From positions 1,798,001-1,862,000 of the forward strand of contig OY771913.1 in NCBI GenBank assembly GCA_963674975.1: a DNA stretch of 64,000 nucleotides, read 5' to 3'. The notes beneath the pieces were generated by a model, which had not been told where the DNA came from, did not search any database, and worked only from the letters and a program-made list of their open reading frames with translations. The stretch is from UBA4781 sp963674975 (GTDB taxonomy: Bacteria; Chloroflexota; Anaerolineae; Anaerolineales; Anaerolineaceae). A program made the translations under genes and the position numbers. This document shows, piece by piece, positions 50,131 through 63,439 of the stretch (positions within the stretch are counted from its first letter, which is position 1; the number at the start of each line of letters is the position of its first letter).

Positions 50131-51786
50131 ATGGGAGGACCCCGCACAGTAAGAGCACCTAGAGGAACAAAGTTAACCTGCAAATCTTGGTTGACGGAAG
50201 CGCCTTTTCGCATGATACAGAACAATCTTGATCCTGAAGTAGCTCAGCGACCTGAAGAATTGGTTGTGTATGGTGGTAGAGGGCAGGCAGCCAGGAACTG
50301 GGATTGTTTTGATGCCATTCTCGACTCTCTTAAAAATTTGGAAAACGATGAAACGCTGCTGGTTCAATCAGGGAAACCGGTGGGTATTTTTCGAACGCAT
50401 CCGGATGCGCCCCGTGTTTTGATCGCAAATTCAAATCTCGTTCCGCATTGGGCAACCCAGGAACATTTTGATGAACTGGCGGCGCGGGGATTGATCATGT
50501 TTGGACAGATGACGGCAGGTTCCTGGATCTATATTGGCACACAGGGAATTTTACAGGGTACCTATGAAACACTGGCATCCCTGGCTGTACAAAAAGGGTG
50601 GAATTCTCTGAAAGGTAAATTTGTCTTGACGGCGGGTTTGGGTGCGATGGGAGGCGCTCAACCGCTTGCGATCACCATGAACGAAGGAGTTGGGTTGATC
50701 ATAGAAATTGATCCTGCCCATGCCAAATGGCAGAAAGATATCGGCTATCTGGATATGGTCTCGGAGGATCTGGAAGAGGCACTTGATCTGGTGCAGGAGG
50801 CAGTGGAAAAAGAAATTCCTCGCTCAATTGGATTGGTAGCAAATGCGGCTGATGTTTACCAGGATCTATTGAAGCTGGATATACTGCCGGATGTGGTGAC
50901 CGATCAGACCCCTGCCCATGATTTTCTCATGTATGTTCCCAACGGTATGAGCCTGGAAGCTGCCGGCGAACTGCGCAAGCGTGACCCGAAAGAATATACC
51001 CGCTTATCTATCAATACGATGACTGCTCAGGTAGCTGCCATGCTTGAGTTCCAGAAAAGAGGGTCTGAAGTATTCGATTATGGCAACAATATCCGCCAAC
51101 GCGCTTTTGACAACGGATTGGAGAAAGCCTTTGATTTTCCGGGCTTTGTGCCGGCTTATATCCGTCCCTTATTCTGTGAGGGGAAAGGACCTTTCCGTTG
51201 GGTAGCTCTCTCCGGGGAAAAAGAAGATATTTACAAAACCGATCAGGCGATCATGGATCTTTTTCCGGAAGATGAACATCTCCACCGTTGGTTGAAGATG
51301 GCGAAAGAACGTGTTCCTTTCCAGGGTTTGCCATCCCGTATCTGCTGGCTGGGTTATGGAGAACGGGAAAAAGCCGGATTGAAATTCAATGACATGGTCG
51401 CCAGCGGCGAGTTGAAGGCTCCCATTGTCATTGGGCGCGATCACCTGGATTCCGGTTCGGTGGCATCCCCCAACCGCGAAACAGAGGGCATGAAAGATGG
51501 AACGGATGCGGTCAGCGATTGGCCGATCTTGAATGCATTGATTAATGCTGTGAACGGCGCAACCTGGGTATCTTTTCATCATGGTGGTGGTGTTGGTATT
51601 GGCTACAGCCAGCATGCTGGTATGGTTGTGGTGGCCGATGGGACCCCTGAAGCGGCAGCACGTTTGAGCCGGGTATTGACAAGCGATCCCGGAACCGGTG
51701 TTATGCGGCATGCCGATGCGGGATATGAGATAGCAATTAAAACAGCCAAAGAAAAGGGAATCAAGATTCCCATGCAGAAAAAATAA
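50131..51786 (+). CDS. hutU: Urocanate hydratase
   Basis: Converts urocanate to imidazolone propionate in histidine degradation. The 551 residues show VVYGGRGQAARNWDCFD, HPDAPRVLIANSNLVPHW, GQMTAGSWIYIGTQGILQGTYET, and the NAD-binding TAGLGAMGGAQPLA. Near the end, SFHHGGGVGIGYSQHAGMVVVADGT is the family signature with the conserved tyrosine. The start MGGPRTVRAPRGT is preceded by GGAGG. It is a single gene here; hutH, hutI and formiminoglutamate genes are not adjacent. The inverted repeat at the -10 suggests induction by substrate. Confidence 0.97.
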   Translation: MGGPRTVRAPRGTKLTCKSWLTEAPFRMIQNNLDPEVAQRPEELVVYGGRGQAARNWDCFDAILDSLKNLENDETLLVQSGKPVGIFRTHPDAPRVLIANSNLVPHWATQEHFDELAARGLIMFGQMTAGSWIYIGTQGILQGTYETLASLAVQKGWNSLKGKFVLTAGLGAMGGAQPLAITMNEGVGLIIEIDPAHAKWQKDIGYLDMVSEDLEEALDLVQEAVEKEIPRSIGLVANAADVYQDLLKLDILPDVVTDQTPAHDFLMYVPNGMSLEAAGELRKRDPKEYTRLSINTMTAQVAAMLEFQKRGSEVFDYGNNIRQRAFDNGLEKAFDFPGFVPAYIRPLFCEGKGPFRWVALSGEKEDIYKTDQAIMDLFPEDEHLHRWLKMAKERVPFQGLPSRICWLGYGEREKAGLKFNDMVASGELKAPIVIGRDHLDSGSVASPNRETEGMKDGTDAVSDWPILNALINAVNGATWVSFHHGGGVGIGYSQHAGMVVVADGTPEAAARLSRVLTSDPGTGVMRHADAGYEIAIKTAKEKGIKIPMQKK

Positions 51787-51798
51787 TATATAGAAAAG

Positions 51799-51841
51799 CA
51801 AAAGAGATAAGCAGGGGAATTGGTCGGGCTTATCTCTTTTG
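51799..51841. terminator. Terminator between hutU and the second membrane glycosyltransferase
   Basis: CAAAAGAGATAAGC and GCTTATCTCTTTTG form a perfect 14-bp stem with a 15-base loop; A- and T-runs serve both converging genes. Confidence 0.9.
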
Positions 51842-51843
51842 TT

Positions 51844-53808
51844 TTAATGATTTACTTTAAAAAGTTTCTGTTCCTCAAATTCATATATTAAAGTGAAGAA
51901 ATCAGGCGGATCTTGAAACACTGGAGTTCTGGGAAGGTTTACTAAAACAAGGTCGATTTCATTTTCCATGAGCCAGTTTTTATCAAGCAGCAGTTCTTTT
52001 GGCTCGATGGGAATGAGCCTTTGTGAAAAGTCCTCACGGAAGAATGGATAATCCCAGGTTCCTGTATTAAAGCAGAGACCGACGGTCGCATCTGGAGGAA
52101 TTTGGGAGATCAAAGAACGGAGCGGATCACGCAGGCTCTTGTTTTGAATTGTCATTTTATCCAGGCGATCCAGTTTCCAGATCGTTTCGCGATTGAGCGG
52201 GGCATTGCTCTTGGATAAAGCGGCGGGTTTTCCTTCATTAAATAAATGGGTTGTGATGATGATTGAAACTGCAGTAATGATCACCACAGAACGCAAGACA
52301 CGAACCGCTTTTTTCCTGGAGATATAAAGATCGATCATGGGAGTGACCAGTACAGTTAAAGAAAGGAAATATCTTCCCTGATATGGATCCCATCCCGGGC
52401 GGAAAATAATTATACAGAAAGCATAGAAGATTACGGTGAAAACGATTCCCAGCCTTGCCGTGTCTTTCTTCCGGATTCCATGGATGAGTTCTTTAATAAA
52501 GGCGATCAGCATCAAAATAAATCCGATCGGTCCATACCAGGCTTCGTCTTCGGATAGATGAGGTACAGAAAGAAAAACAAAATCTTGTTCATCGCCAACC
52601 CACAGGCTGGATTCAAGATCAAAATGTAAGAGACTATCGAGTTTTGTGAAAAAGAATGCTTTGAATTTGATGAAGTAGTTTTTAATGGGAGATATAAGTC
52701 CTGAAGGGTCAATAGCACTGTATGTCAGCCGAAGGGAATTATATTTGGCAATATCAAAAATTTCTTGAAGACTGGATATGCTTGTTTCTCCCTGCAGTGA
52801 TCCGGGAAGACCGAAGAACCCCTTGAGATAACAGAGGTTTATTATGTATGTGAGGCTGCCGAAGAATAAAAAGAGAATCAGAAATAGTAATAAGAAACGC
52901 AGGATCCATTTCGATGAGGTCGTGCGTTTCTTCCACCATAAAATGAGAAAAGTCACAGAATACCCCGGAAGGATGAAAAATGCGGTTTGTTTTGATCCCA
53001 GAGCAAGGGAGAGCCCCAATGCGGATAGAGCGAGATATTTGAATTGATCTTTTTTGAACCCCATGAATAAAAAGTAAAATGCGCAGGAGATCAATGCAGC
53101 CACGACCAGGTCTGTCTGGGTCGTTGTACCCTGCATAAGCACAATTGGATAGGAAAGAAACAACAGTGAATTAAATATTGCGCTATTCTTGCTGCGATCA
53201 AATACCCTGCTAATTCCATAAACTGAAATAGCGCAAACCGCCATTGCCGTGAATTGGCTCATCTCAACGAATGTGTCATTTCCATTGAAAAGGATGGTCC
53301 AGAGGATCTGAAAAGCCGGATTCATAGGATAGTAAATATCCCGAATATTATGGATGGGGAAAGGAAAGTATGTTTTGTTCTGCAGCCAGTATCCAACTCT
53401 TGAAAGATGGGTTGTCATACTGTCATAGGTATTGGGCGGCATGATGTAAATGAGAATAAGCTGAAAAATGAGCGAGAAAAGAATGACGATGAAAAACAGA
53501 AACAGGTCATAATTCTTGTAAAAGAACTCTCTATAAAAATGAATATTCTTGAAAGGATCTTTTATTTGCAATCGCTTCTTTTTTATACAAAAAGCAAGCG
53601 CAAGCAACAAAAAAGAACAGTGAAGGATGCTGAAAAAATAAGGATTATTTAATTGGTAAACCAATCCGGCGATGGTGCAGGTAAAGACCACGCTAGAAAA
53701 AGAAAACAAAAAGATTCCCAGCAGAGCGGGGATATGCTGTTTGATATCAAGGATCAGGGCAATAAGGATCGACGTTGCCAGGATAATTATCGCGTTAACG
53801 ATCAGCAT
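51844..53808 (-). CDS. Polytopic membrane glycosyltransferase (GT-C, ArnT-like)
   Basis: A 654-residue protein with about 13 to 14 hydrophobic helices in the N-terminal 530 residues and a soluble C-terminal tail. The first large loop has YIMPPNTYDSMTTHLSRVGYW, where an Asp in PNTYDS takes the place typical for GT-C catalytic acids; IRDIYYPMNPAFQILW and QGTTTQTDLVVAALI follow. These features are common to PMT/ArnT-like proteins that use polyprenyl-phosphate sugars. No donor or acceptor can be named. The start ATG at 53808 has no clear Shine-Dalgarno. It is distinct from the protein at 34203. Confidence 0.72.
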   Translation of the reverse strand: MLIVNAIIILATSILIALILDIKQHIPALLGIFLFSFSSVVFTCTIAGLVYQLNNPYFFSILHCSFLLLALAFCIKKKRLQIKDPFKNIHFYREFFYKNYDLFLFFIVILFSLIFQLILIYIMPPNTYDSMTTHLSRVGYWLQNKTYFPFPIHNIRDIYYPMNPAFQILWTILFNGNDTFVEMSQFTAMAVCAISVYGISRVFDRSKNSAIFNSLLFLSYPIVLMQGTTTQTDLVVAALISCAFYFLFMGFKKDQFKYLALSALGLSLALGSKQTAFFILPGYSVTFLILWWKKRTTSSKWILRFLLLFLILFLFFGSLTYIINLCYLKGFFGLPGSLQGETSISSLQEIFDIAKYNSLRLTYSAIDPSGLISPIKNYFIKFKAFFFTKLDSLLHFDLESSLWVGDEQDFVFLSVPHLSEDEAWYGPIGFILMLIAFIKELIHGIRKKDTARLGIVFTVIFYAFCIIIFRPGWDPYQGRYFLSLTVLVTPMIDLYISRKKAVRVLRSVVIITAVSIIITTHLFNEGKPAALSKSNAPLNRETIWKLDRLDKMTIQNKSLRDPLRSLISQIPPDATVGLCFNTGTWDYPFFREDFSQRLIPIEPKELLLDKNWLMENEIDLVLVNLPRTPVFQDPPDFFTLIYEFEEQKLFKVNH

Positions 53809-53857
53809 AAAATATTCACTTTGTTTTTAGGCGGATGCAGATACATATTCATATTAA

Positions 53858-54031
53858 ACCATAGCAAATAGGAAAAACAGAGAATGGATTGGTGTTTTTG
53901 AATGCAAGTATCGATATCTGCCTGGTTTTGTCTACATTCTCTATGAAAATAAGGAAGGAATATTAACCATAGATGAAAAGCAGACTGATTATGACCTGCT
54001 CTTTGAATATGGCTGTCCGGTCAAGAAATAA
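53858..54031 (+). pseudogene. Possible gene remnant, 57 codons without a start codon
   Basis: An open frame between a stop at 53855 and TAA at 54029-54031 has no ATG, GTG or TTG start. Its translation looks protein-like: REWIGVFECKYRYLPGFVY, then ENKEGILTIDEKQTDYDLL, ending FEYGCPVKK. It could be the C-terminal end of a lost gene. The composition is similar to its neighbours. I do not recognise a family, so this is tentative. The rest of the 302-base gap between the two minus-strand genes (53809-54110) holds only the terminator at its end. Confidence 0.35.
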
Positions 54032-54065
54032 CCGATCAGGGGAGTACCGGTTGGTTGGAAAAAGA

Positions 54066-54095
54066 AAAATCGCCAGAAGATTTTCTGGCGATTTT
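54066..54095 (-). terminator. Terminator after the LCP gene
   Basis: AAAATCGCCAGAA and TTCTGGCGATTTT form a perfect 13-bp stem with a 4-base loop. Lies 15 bases past the LCP stop. Confidence 0.9.
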
Positions 54096-54110
54096 GTGTT
54101 TGAGGAAGAA

Positions 54111-55520
54111 TTAAGGTATTGTGGCTGATGAAAGCCAATCGCTGCCCAGCAGAACCGCTATGTCAACCGTGGATGCTGGATCGTAGTTGAACTGGATATT
54201 GGTGGAAGCAACATTCATCAAGCTTGCCAGGTAAGCGACAGTGTATGGCTTACTGTGATACACAATGATAGTGGTGGGATATCCCAGTTCCCCGCTGGCT
54301 GCTTCAACCGCGTTGATCCCCTGTTGCTGCAAATAAGAAACCGTGCGGTTTGCGATGCTGCCGTCCTGTGTGCTGTTTTGGATCAGCACGCTGGCTGCTT
54401 CGTCTCTGATAGGCGTCGAATTTTCTATCGCTCCTGCCATTGGACCCAGCCCGCCGGAAGAGAATAACTGATCGCGCAGTTCTCTGATCTTATCGGTGAC
54501 AGGCTTTAAGATATCCAGCCCATCCGGTGATTTGGTCATTACGACCATGTCCGTACCGATAACTGATTTTTGGAAATTATCTGTTGGAATACTGATCATG
54601 AGCGATGCCAGTTTGACCAGGGTGGAAAGATCCATATTGGTCTCGATCCCGGATGACAGACTGCTGTACAGTTCAGGTGCTTTAGCGATCAAACTGGGAA
54701 GCTGGTCATATTGTGTAATGCGGTCGATGATCGCCATGATCACCTGCTGCTGTCGGGCAGCCCGCTCAAAATCGCCCTCTCCATCATAGCGGTTTCTCGC
54801 GTACGAAAGTGCCAGTGAGCCGTTCAATGTGTACTCTTCACCTGTTCTCAATATCTGCTCATAATCGATCTGTGAGCCGAACTCTTCAACGGTTACATCT
54901 CTGGTTGGGATTATCTTAACTCCGCCAATCTCATCGATGAATGACATAAATGCGTTAAAGTCGACCTGTGCATAATATTGGATTGGAATACCCAGAAACT
55001 GCTCAACAGTATCTAACGCTAACTGCGGTCCACCACCCGGAAGATTGTATTCTTCTCCAAGATAATATGCCATGGTGATCTTGTAATAATCAAAATTGGG
55101 AATATATACCCATAGATCACGGGGAATGGAAAGCATACTGGCGGTATTTCCGACGGGATCCATTGAGAAGAGGATCATGGTGTCACTGCGGGGAGTGTCA
55201 CCGGATTCCCAATCTCGATAATCCAGCCCCAGGAACAAAACATTGACACGGGTCACGCCGTCCCACGTTTCAACGGTGGATTGAGCTTCGATCTCGGGGG
55301 TTGCTTCTTGCGTTGCATTCGCATCTCCGCCTTGAGATTGATCGACAACGGGAGCGCCTGGCAGATTGATAATGGTCATCTCCTTGACAAACTCGGCAAC
55401 GAAACCGTACATATAAACACCGGTTGCAATTGCCAGTACAAGAAAGACGATATTAATGATGCGAATCGTTTTATTCTTGGCGCGAAATTTCGCGATTAAA
55501 TCCGAAAAGAATTTTTTCAT
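54111..55520 (-). CDS. LytR-Cps2A-Psr (LCP) family protein with LytR C-terminal domain
   Basis: Membrane enzyme family that attaches polyprenyl-linked polymers to peptidoglycan. The 469 residues have a transmembrane helix near the N-terminus (IRIINIVFLVLAIATGVYMYG, about 21 to 41). The LCP domain (about 95 to 270) has LFLGLDYRDWESGDTPRSDTMILFSMDP, SIPRDLWVYIPN, and LSYARNRYDGEGDFERAARQQ, with the expected Arg and Asp residues. The LytR_C domain (about 370 to 465) starts at SVLIQNSTQDGSIANRTV. Start ATG at 55520 gives MKKFFSDL; an earlier frame to 55598 would overlap the Trm112-like gene. No Shine-Dalgarno is visible. Confidence 0.93.
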   Translation of the reverse strand: MKKFFSDLIAKFRAKNKTIRIINIVFLVLAIATGVYMYGFVAEFVKEMTIINLPGAPVVDQSQGGDANATQEATPEIEAQSTVETWDGVTRVNVLFLGLDYRDWESGDTPRSDTMILFSMDPVGNTASMLSIPRDLWVYIPNFDYYKITMAYYLGEEYNLPGGGPQLALDTVEQFLGIPIQYYAQVDFNAFMSFIDEIGGVKIIPTRDVTVEEFGSQIDYEQILRTGEEYTLNGSLALSYARNRYDGEGDFERAARQQQVIMAIIDRITQYDQLPSLIAKAPELYSSLSSGIETNMDLSTLVKLASLMISIPTDNFQKSVIGTDMVVMTKSPDGLDILKPVTDKIRELRDQLFSSGGLGPMAGAIENSTPIRDEAASVLIQNSTQDGSIANRTVSYLQQQGINAVEAASGELGYPTTIIVYHSKPYTVAYLASLMNVASTNIQFNYDPASTVDIAVLLGSDWLSSATIP

Positions 55521-55543
55521 AGGAATTTTTACAGCACTTGATC

Positions 55544-55771
55544 TTATTTTGGACGAGGCGCAGGAATGGGCAGGTCTTCTTTCTTCTTTTCCGCCCACTT
55601 ATCGCCTTCATCGATCAGCATGACAGGAATGTCTTCCACGATGGGATACTTCCGATCACAATCCTCACACAACAGCCATGTATCTTTATAGAGCTTAAGG
55701 TTGCCTTCTTTTCCTTTTTCTCGAACGCAAACCGGACAGCGCAGGATTTCTAATAGATCTTTACTGATCAT
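55544..55771 (-). CDS. Trm112-family zinc ribbon protein
   Basis: A 75-residue protein with CPVC (about residues 12 to 15) and CEDC (about 35 to 38) cysteine pairs, starting MISKDLLEILRCPVC and then RKYPIVEDIPVMLIDEGD, the Trm112/YcaR pattern. In many organisms such proteins activate methyltransferases or help in lipid or sugar pathways. A Pro/Lys-rich tail follows. It is between VanW-like and LCP genes and may be part of their operon: 60 bases after VanW, 23 before LCP. Confidence 0.9.
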   Translation of the reverse strand: MISKDLLEILRCPVCVREKGKEGNLKLYKDTWLLCEDCDRKYPIVEDIPVMLIDEGDKWAEKKKEDLPIPAPRPK

Positions 55772-55831
55772 GCTATCTCCTTTTTCGAAAAGCTCGTGTA
55801 TTGGTCAGAATTTTACCACTTCATACAGAGG

Positions 55832-57688
55832 TCATTCTTCTGAGATAGGATAGCCGTCAACTCCCGGACCGATCTCATAAACAGCTCCCCAGGGTTCATA
55901 ATGAGTTATAAATTGGTCATGAGAAGTCAGTACGTTATTTTGATATATCCAGCGGTCAACCTGAACATCCGAACCCTCAGCCTCCCAATCCACTTGTTTA
56001 ATCTCACCTTCATCTAATTCTGTGTTTAGATAGTATTTTGTTTCAGGAGGGTCAACGATATTGGTCGGACCGGTTGTCTGCCATTCCACAGAACGCCCGT
56101 CGCTGGTGGAATAGAATTTCCACTCGATCTGATTGAATTCTGGATAGACATAAGCTTCCATTAATATCCAGTAGGGCGAATCGTTCTGAAATTGGAGATC
56201 GACAAGAGGAACATAGACAGTTGCATCCAGCCCTGCCAGGTCAGAGTCGACGTATCCGCCGGCTTTTTGCTCGTAGTATGAAACCCGGTAAGCATGCGGA
56301 TAACGTTCAAGAATGGGATATCCGCCAAAAAAAGCCGTGCGAAAGAGGGTGGTGCTTACCTGGCATACCCCACCGCCCACTCCTTCGATCGTTTTTCCAT
56401 TATAAATAATGAGTGCTTCGGTGAAGCCAGTATCCAGACTAACCTCACCAATGTAGTTTGCCATTGAGAATACTTCTCCGGGAGCGACCAGGATCCCTAA
56501 AAAACGGCTGGCTGCCGTTTTGATGTTCTGAACGCGGGCGCTGTTTGATCCATAGAAATAAGTGCTCTGAGATATTACCAGTTCTGTTATACCCAATTCG
56601 CTGCCGGTAGCTGTATCTGTAACAGAAGGGCTTGTGTAATCGAATACCAGTGATGCTTCATGTGATCCTGATGCTATTTGCTGCTGAATAGCTGAAACGC
56701 TGGCGGTCATATTCAGCGTTCGTCCGATGACGCCATTCTGATAGAGTTCGATCTCACCAGTCGTGTCATTGAAAATAAAACGAGGATTTTCTGTGGTGAT
56801 GTTGTATTCCTTTGCCAGATCATTTAAAAGGTTCTCCAACACGGATTCCTGAAATTGAAGATCGATCGTGATTTGTCCATCCTCTTCTTTTTTTACCAGC
56901 TCAAGCATTGGTGAAAGGACTTCTGCCTTGAGATGTTGTTCTTCTTTTTCATGGTTAAACTCTTCAGGTGTGGTAAGGATAAAATCAGAGGTGAGAAATT
57001 CACGAATGGTCTGAGCATATGGTTCGGCATCCAGAATATCCGGCGGGGTTTCAATAACTGCCAGTGGGATGGTGGAAAAGTTCTGCTCACGGACAGCCTG
57101 CTGAATGGCATTCAAGGTTTGTTCCACATCAAGAGCTCTTCCAATTTGTCCTCTGGTTGTGATCACATTGCTGCCTTCGAATGAAAGATGGGCTTCTTCA
57201 ACCGGCTGATCGATCTGCTGGGCGATCTGGTTTAGTGTGCCTGCGGCTATGGTTTCATTAAAAAGAATGGTGGGAGAGACGATCTTGTTCTCGCTGAAGA
57301 TGGCGATTGTATCCCCAAGCCAGATGGCTGGTGAACCGGAGCGACCGATCGAAAAAGCATAATCGGTGATTTGCTGTGGATCGTAGCTGATACCTAATTC
57401 CAGTAAATTACTGTCCCATGATTCATCCTGATAAACAAAGGTGACGTTTTGAGGTAAACTGGGAATGACCTGGGTTTGGATCGTTTGCAGTGCTTCCTGT
57501 TTGGTCAATCCTCCCAGATTGATGTTGTTGAAGGATATTCCGGGGAAAATCCGCCCTGCATACCAGATATGAAACCCGACAAAAAGGAGAGTTGTTAAAA
57601 GAAGGAAGACCAATATTCCATAAAGGATGGATTTTAACGTTTGAAATATCAATATCGGAAAAGCTAATGATGGTCGTGAGGAAGACAT
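55832..57688 (-). CDS. VanW family protein with peptidoglycan-binding-4 repeats
   Basis: A 618-residue envelope protein: short cytoplasmic N-terminus, one transmembrane helix (ILYGILVFLLLTTLLFVGFHIW, about 16 to 37), repeats like PG_binding_4 (GISFNNINLGGLTKQEALQTIQ), and a VanW domain (about 405 to 540). That domain has FSMANYIGEVSLDTGFTEALII, the motif GVGGGVCQVSTTLFRTAFFGGYPILER, and YPHAYRVSYYEQ. Function is unknown, but such proteins are found at the cell wall of monoderm bacteria. The last part (PYWILMEAYVYPE) is typical too. It is the first gene of a run with the Trm112-like and LCP genes. Confidence 0.92.
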   Translation of the reverse strand: MSSSRPSLAFPILIFQTLKSILYGILVFLLLTTLLFVGFHIWYAGRIFPGISFNNINLGGLTKQEALQTIQTQVIPSLPQNVTFVYQDESWDSNLLELGISYDPQQITDYAFSIGRSGSPAIWLGDTIAIFSENKIVSPTILFNETIAAGTLNQIAQQIDQPVEEAHLSFEGSNVITTRGQIGRALDVEQTLNAIQQAVREQNFSTIPLAVIETPPDILDAEPYAQTIREFLTSDFILTTPEEFNHEKEEQHLKAEVLSPMLELVKKEEDGQITIDLQFQESVLENLLNDLAKEYNITTENPRFIFNDTTGEIELYQNGVIGRTLNMTASVSAIQQQIASGSHEASLVFDYTSPSVTDTATGSELGITELVISQSTYFYGSNSARVQNIKTAASRFLGILVAPGEVFSMANYIGEVSLDTGFTEALIIYNGKTIEGVGGGVCQVSTTLFRTAFFGGYPILERYPHAYRVSYYEQKAGGYVDSDLAGLDATVYVPLVDLQFQNDSPYWILMEAYVYPEFNQIEWKFYSTSDGRSVEWQTTGPTNIVDPPETKYYLNTELDEGEIKQVDWEAEGSDVQVDRWIYQNNVLTSHDQFITHYEPWGAVYEIGPGVDGYPISEE

Positions 57689-57776
57689 TTTTGAATTATA
57701 GCAGGGTTAAAAAGAGGTTCAGAAGGCGAAAAGGAGCCAAAATCGCGATTTTTTAAGGTTTCTCTTCCAATTTACC

Positions 57777-57805
57777 TTGACAGTATGTAAGGAACCCGTT
57801 AAAAT
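57777..57805 (+). promoter_or_regulatory. rrn promoter P1
   Basis: Perfect TTGACA (57777-57782), 17-base spacer, TAAAAT (57800-57805). About 300 bases before 16S. Confidence 0.8.
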
Positions 57806-57960
57806 CACTTTCACCATTTGACCTTGTAGATTTGTAAACGCAAATCATTTACAATTGAATAGCTGCAAGATTGAAGGCTTGCAGGGACGATGTAAGCAGC
57901 GTTACCGGTGCAGTCCACAATGAAGTGAGAGGAAAGCATCGGTAATTTTATCCTTGTGCC

Positions 57961-57989
57961 TTGACAGGTTCAAGAGATGTGGTTACAAT
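57961..57989 (+). promoter_or_regulatory. rrn promoter P2
   Basis: Perfect TTGACA (57961-57966), 17-base spacer, TACAAT (57984-57989). About 115 bases before 16S. Confidence 0.8.
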
Positions 57990-58104
57990 TCTGTCCCGCA
58001 GTAGAGAAGGGAACTTTAACAACTGAAGAGTGAGAGGAAAGTGAAATAAACCAAAATTCTATTGAGTCAAGAGAACTCAACACCAACTTGTTTGGTGTTT
58101 GATT

Positions 58105-59612
<1,508 letters not shown>

Positions 59613-59734
59613 CTAAATAGAGTACCGAGCAGTCATCTACGGATGGCAGCTCAATTTTCGCAAAACCCCTCCCCTACGGAGGGAAATAGAATATGGTACT
59701 TTCCTTTCACTCCTGAGTTGTTAAGGCACTGCAA

Positions 59735-59808
59735 GGGCCTTTAGCTCAGCTGGTTAGAGCGCGCCTCTGATAAGGGCGAGGTCTCAGGTTCGAGTCCTGA
59801 AAGGCCCA
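59735..59808 (+). tRNA. tRNA-Ile (anticodon GAU)
   Basis: Acceptor GGGCCTT/AAGGCCC, anticodon loop CTGATAA reads GAU, T-arm AGGTTCGAGTCCT. In the 16S-23S spacer, CCA not fully encoded. Confidence 0.97.
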
Positions 59809-59822
59809 CCTGCTTTAGATCT

Positions 59823-59898
59823 GGGGATGTAGCTCAGTTGGGAGAGCGCCGCCTTTGCAAGGCGGAAGTCAGGGGTTCGAGTCCCCTCATCTCCACCA
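59823..59898 (+). tRNA. tRNA-Ala (anticodon UGC)
   Basis: Acceptor GGGGATG/CATCTCC, anticodon loop TTTGCAA reads UGC, T-arm GGGGTTCGAGTCCCC, with CCA encoded at 59896-59898. In the 16S-23S spacer, 14 bases after tRNA-Ile. Confidence 0.97.
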
Positions 59899-60222
59899 AT
59901 TGAAATTGGAGAGTATTGAAGAGCGATAAATTGAACACAAGATAGTTGAAGAAAGCAAACCGCGAGGTAAAGTGAAACAGCCCGGCGGAATGCTGGGCTG
60001 ATTTGTCTAAAGAAACTTAAAAAGCGAATATTTTCACAAGCGCTGAATGTACAGAAAACATTCTGTGTATTCAGCGCTGGCGAAACAGCGCACAGAACCT
60101 TAATAATTGAATAGTATGTAGGCCTAAAGAATACAACATTTCAATAATGAATGTATTAAGTTTTATACTGAAGTTTCTTAAGTGAAAAAGAGAAAGAAAG
60201 AATACCGATTTCTCCGCATCAC
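59899..60222 (+). other. Internal transcribed spacer between tRNA-Ala and 23S
   Basis: 324 bases without a gene. It has a stem AGCCCGGC/GCTGGGCT (about 59979-59999), a long hairpin with an 18-base arm at 60039-60056 and 60061-60078 with two mismatches, and the 5' arm of the 23S processing stem (60107-60121). Confidence 0.85.
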
Positions 60223-63192
<2,970 letters not shown>

Positions 63193-63263
63193 GTGGTGCG
63201 GAGTACTCGGTACTCTTTGTAAGTTGTTATTATCTACATACTATTCAAGGTTACTTTAAAAGT

Positions 63264-63384
63264 CTCTTGGTGATTTGAGCGACAGTGGTACACCCGGTAA
63301 CATCTCGAACCCGGAAGTTAAGGCTGTCAGCGCCGATGGTACTTGGGGGGCGACCCCTTGGGAGAGTAGGTCATTGCCAAGAGG
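63264..63384 (+). rRNA. rrf: 5S ribosomal RNA
   Basis: About 117 to 120 bases with terminal helix TCTTGG/CCAAGA and the conserved stretches CACCCGGTAACATCTCGAAC and CGCCGATGGTACTTGG (in parts). It lies about 70 bases after 23S. Exact ends are uncertain by a few bases. Confidence 0.95.
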
Positions 63385-63392
63385 CTTTTTTT
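63377..63392 (+). terminator. rRNA operon terminator
   Basis: The 5S end helix, extended to AGTCTCTTGG/CCAAGAGGCT, is followed by seven Ts (63386-63392), so the terminal helix probably doubles as the terminator stem. Confidence 0.7.
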
Positions 63393-63439
63393 GTTAATTT
63401 GATATAATGAGTCCTTCCTTGAAAAATGAAAGGATCTCA

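Larger units (their letters stand above)
57689..58104 (+). promoter_or_regulatory. rRNA operon promoter and leader region
   Basis: Contains P1 (57777-57805), P2 (57961-57989), a BoxA-like CTTTAACA (58014-58021), the 5' arm of the 16S processing stem (58016-58042) and several short hairpins (CTGCAAG/CTTGCAG at about 57862-57883, CACCAA/TTGGTG just before 16S). AGTGAGAGGAAAG occurs twice, at 57924 and 58029. No gene is seen. Confidence 0.7.

Noticed and set aside
51169..51801. A 210-codon antisense frame in hutU
   Set aside because: Opposite to a conserved coding region; Cys/His-rich odd composition and no start signal.
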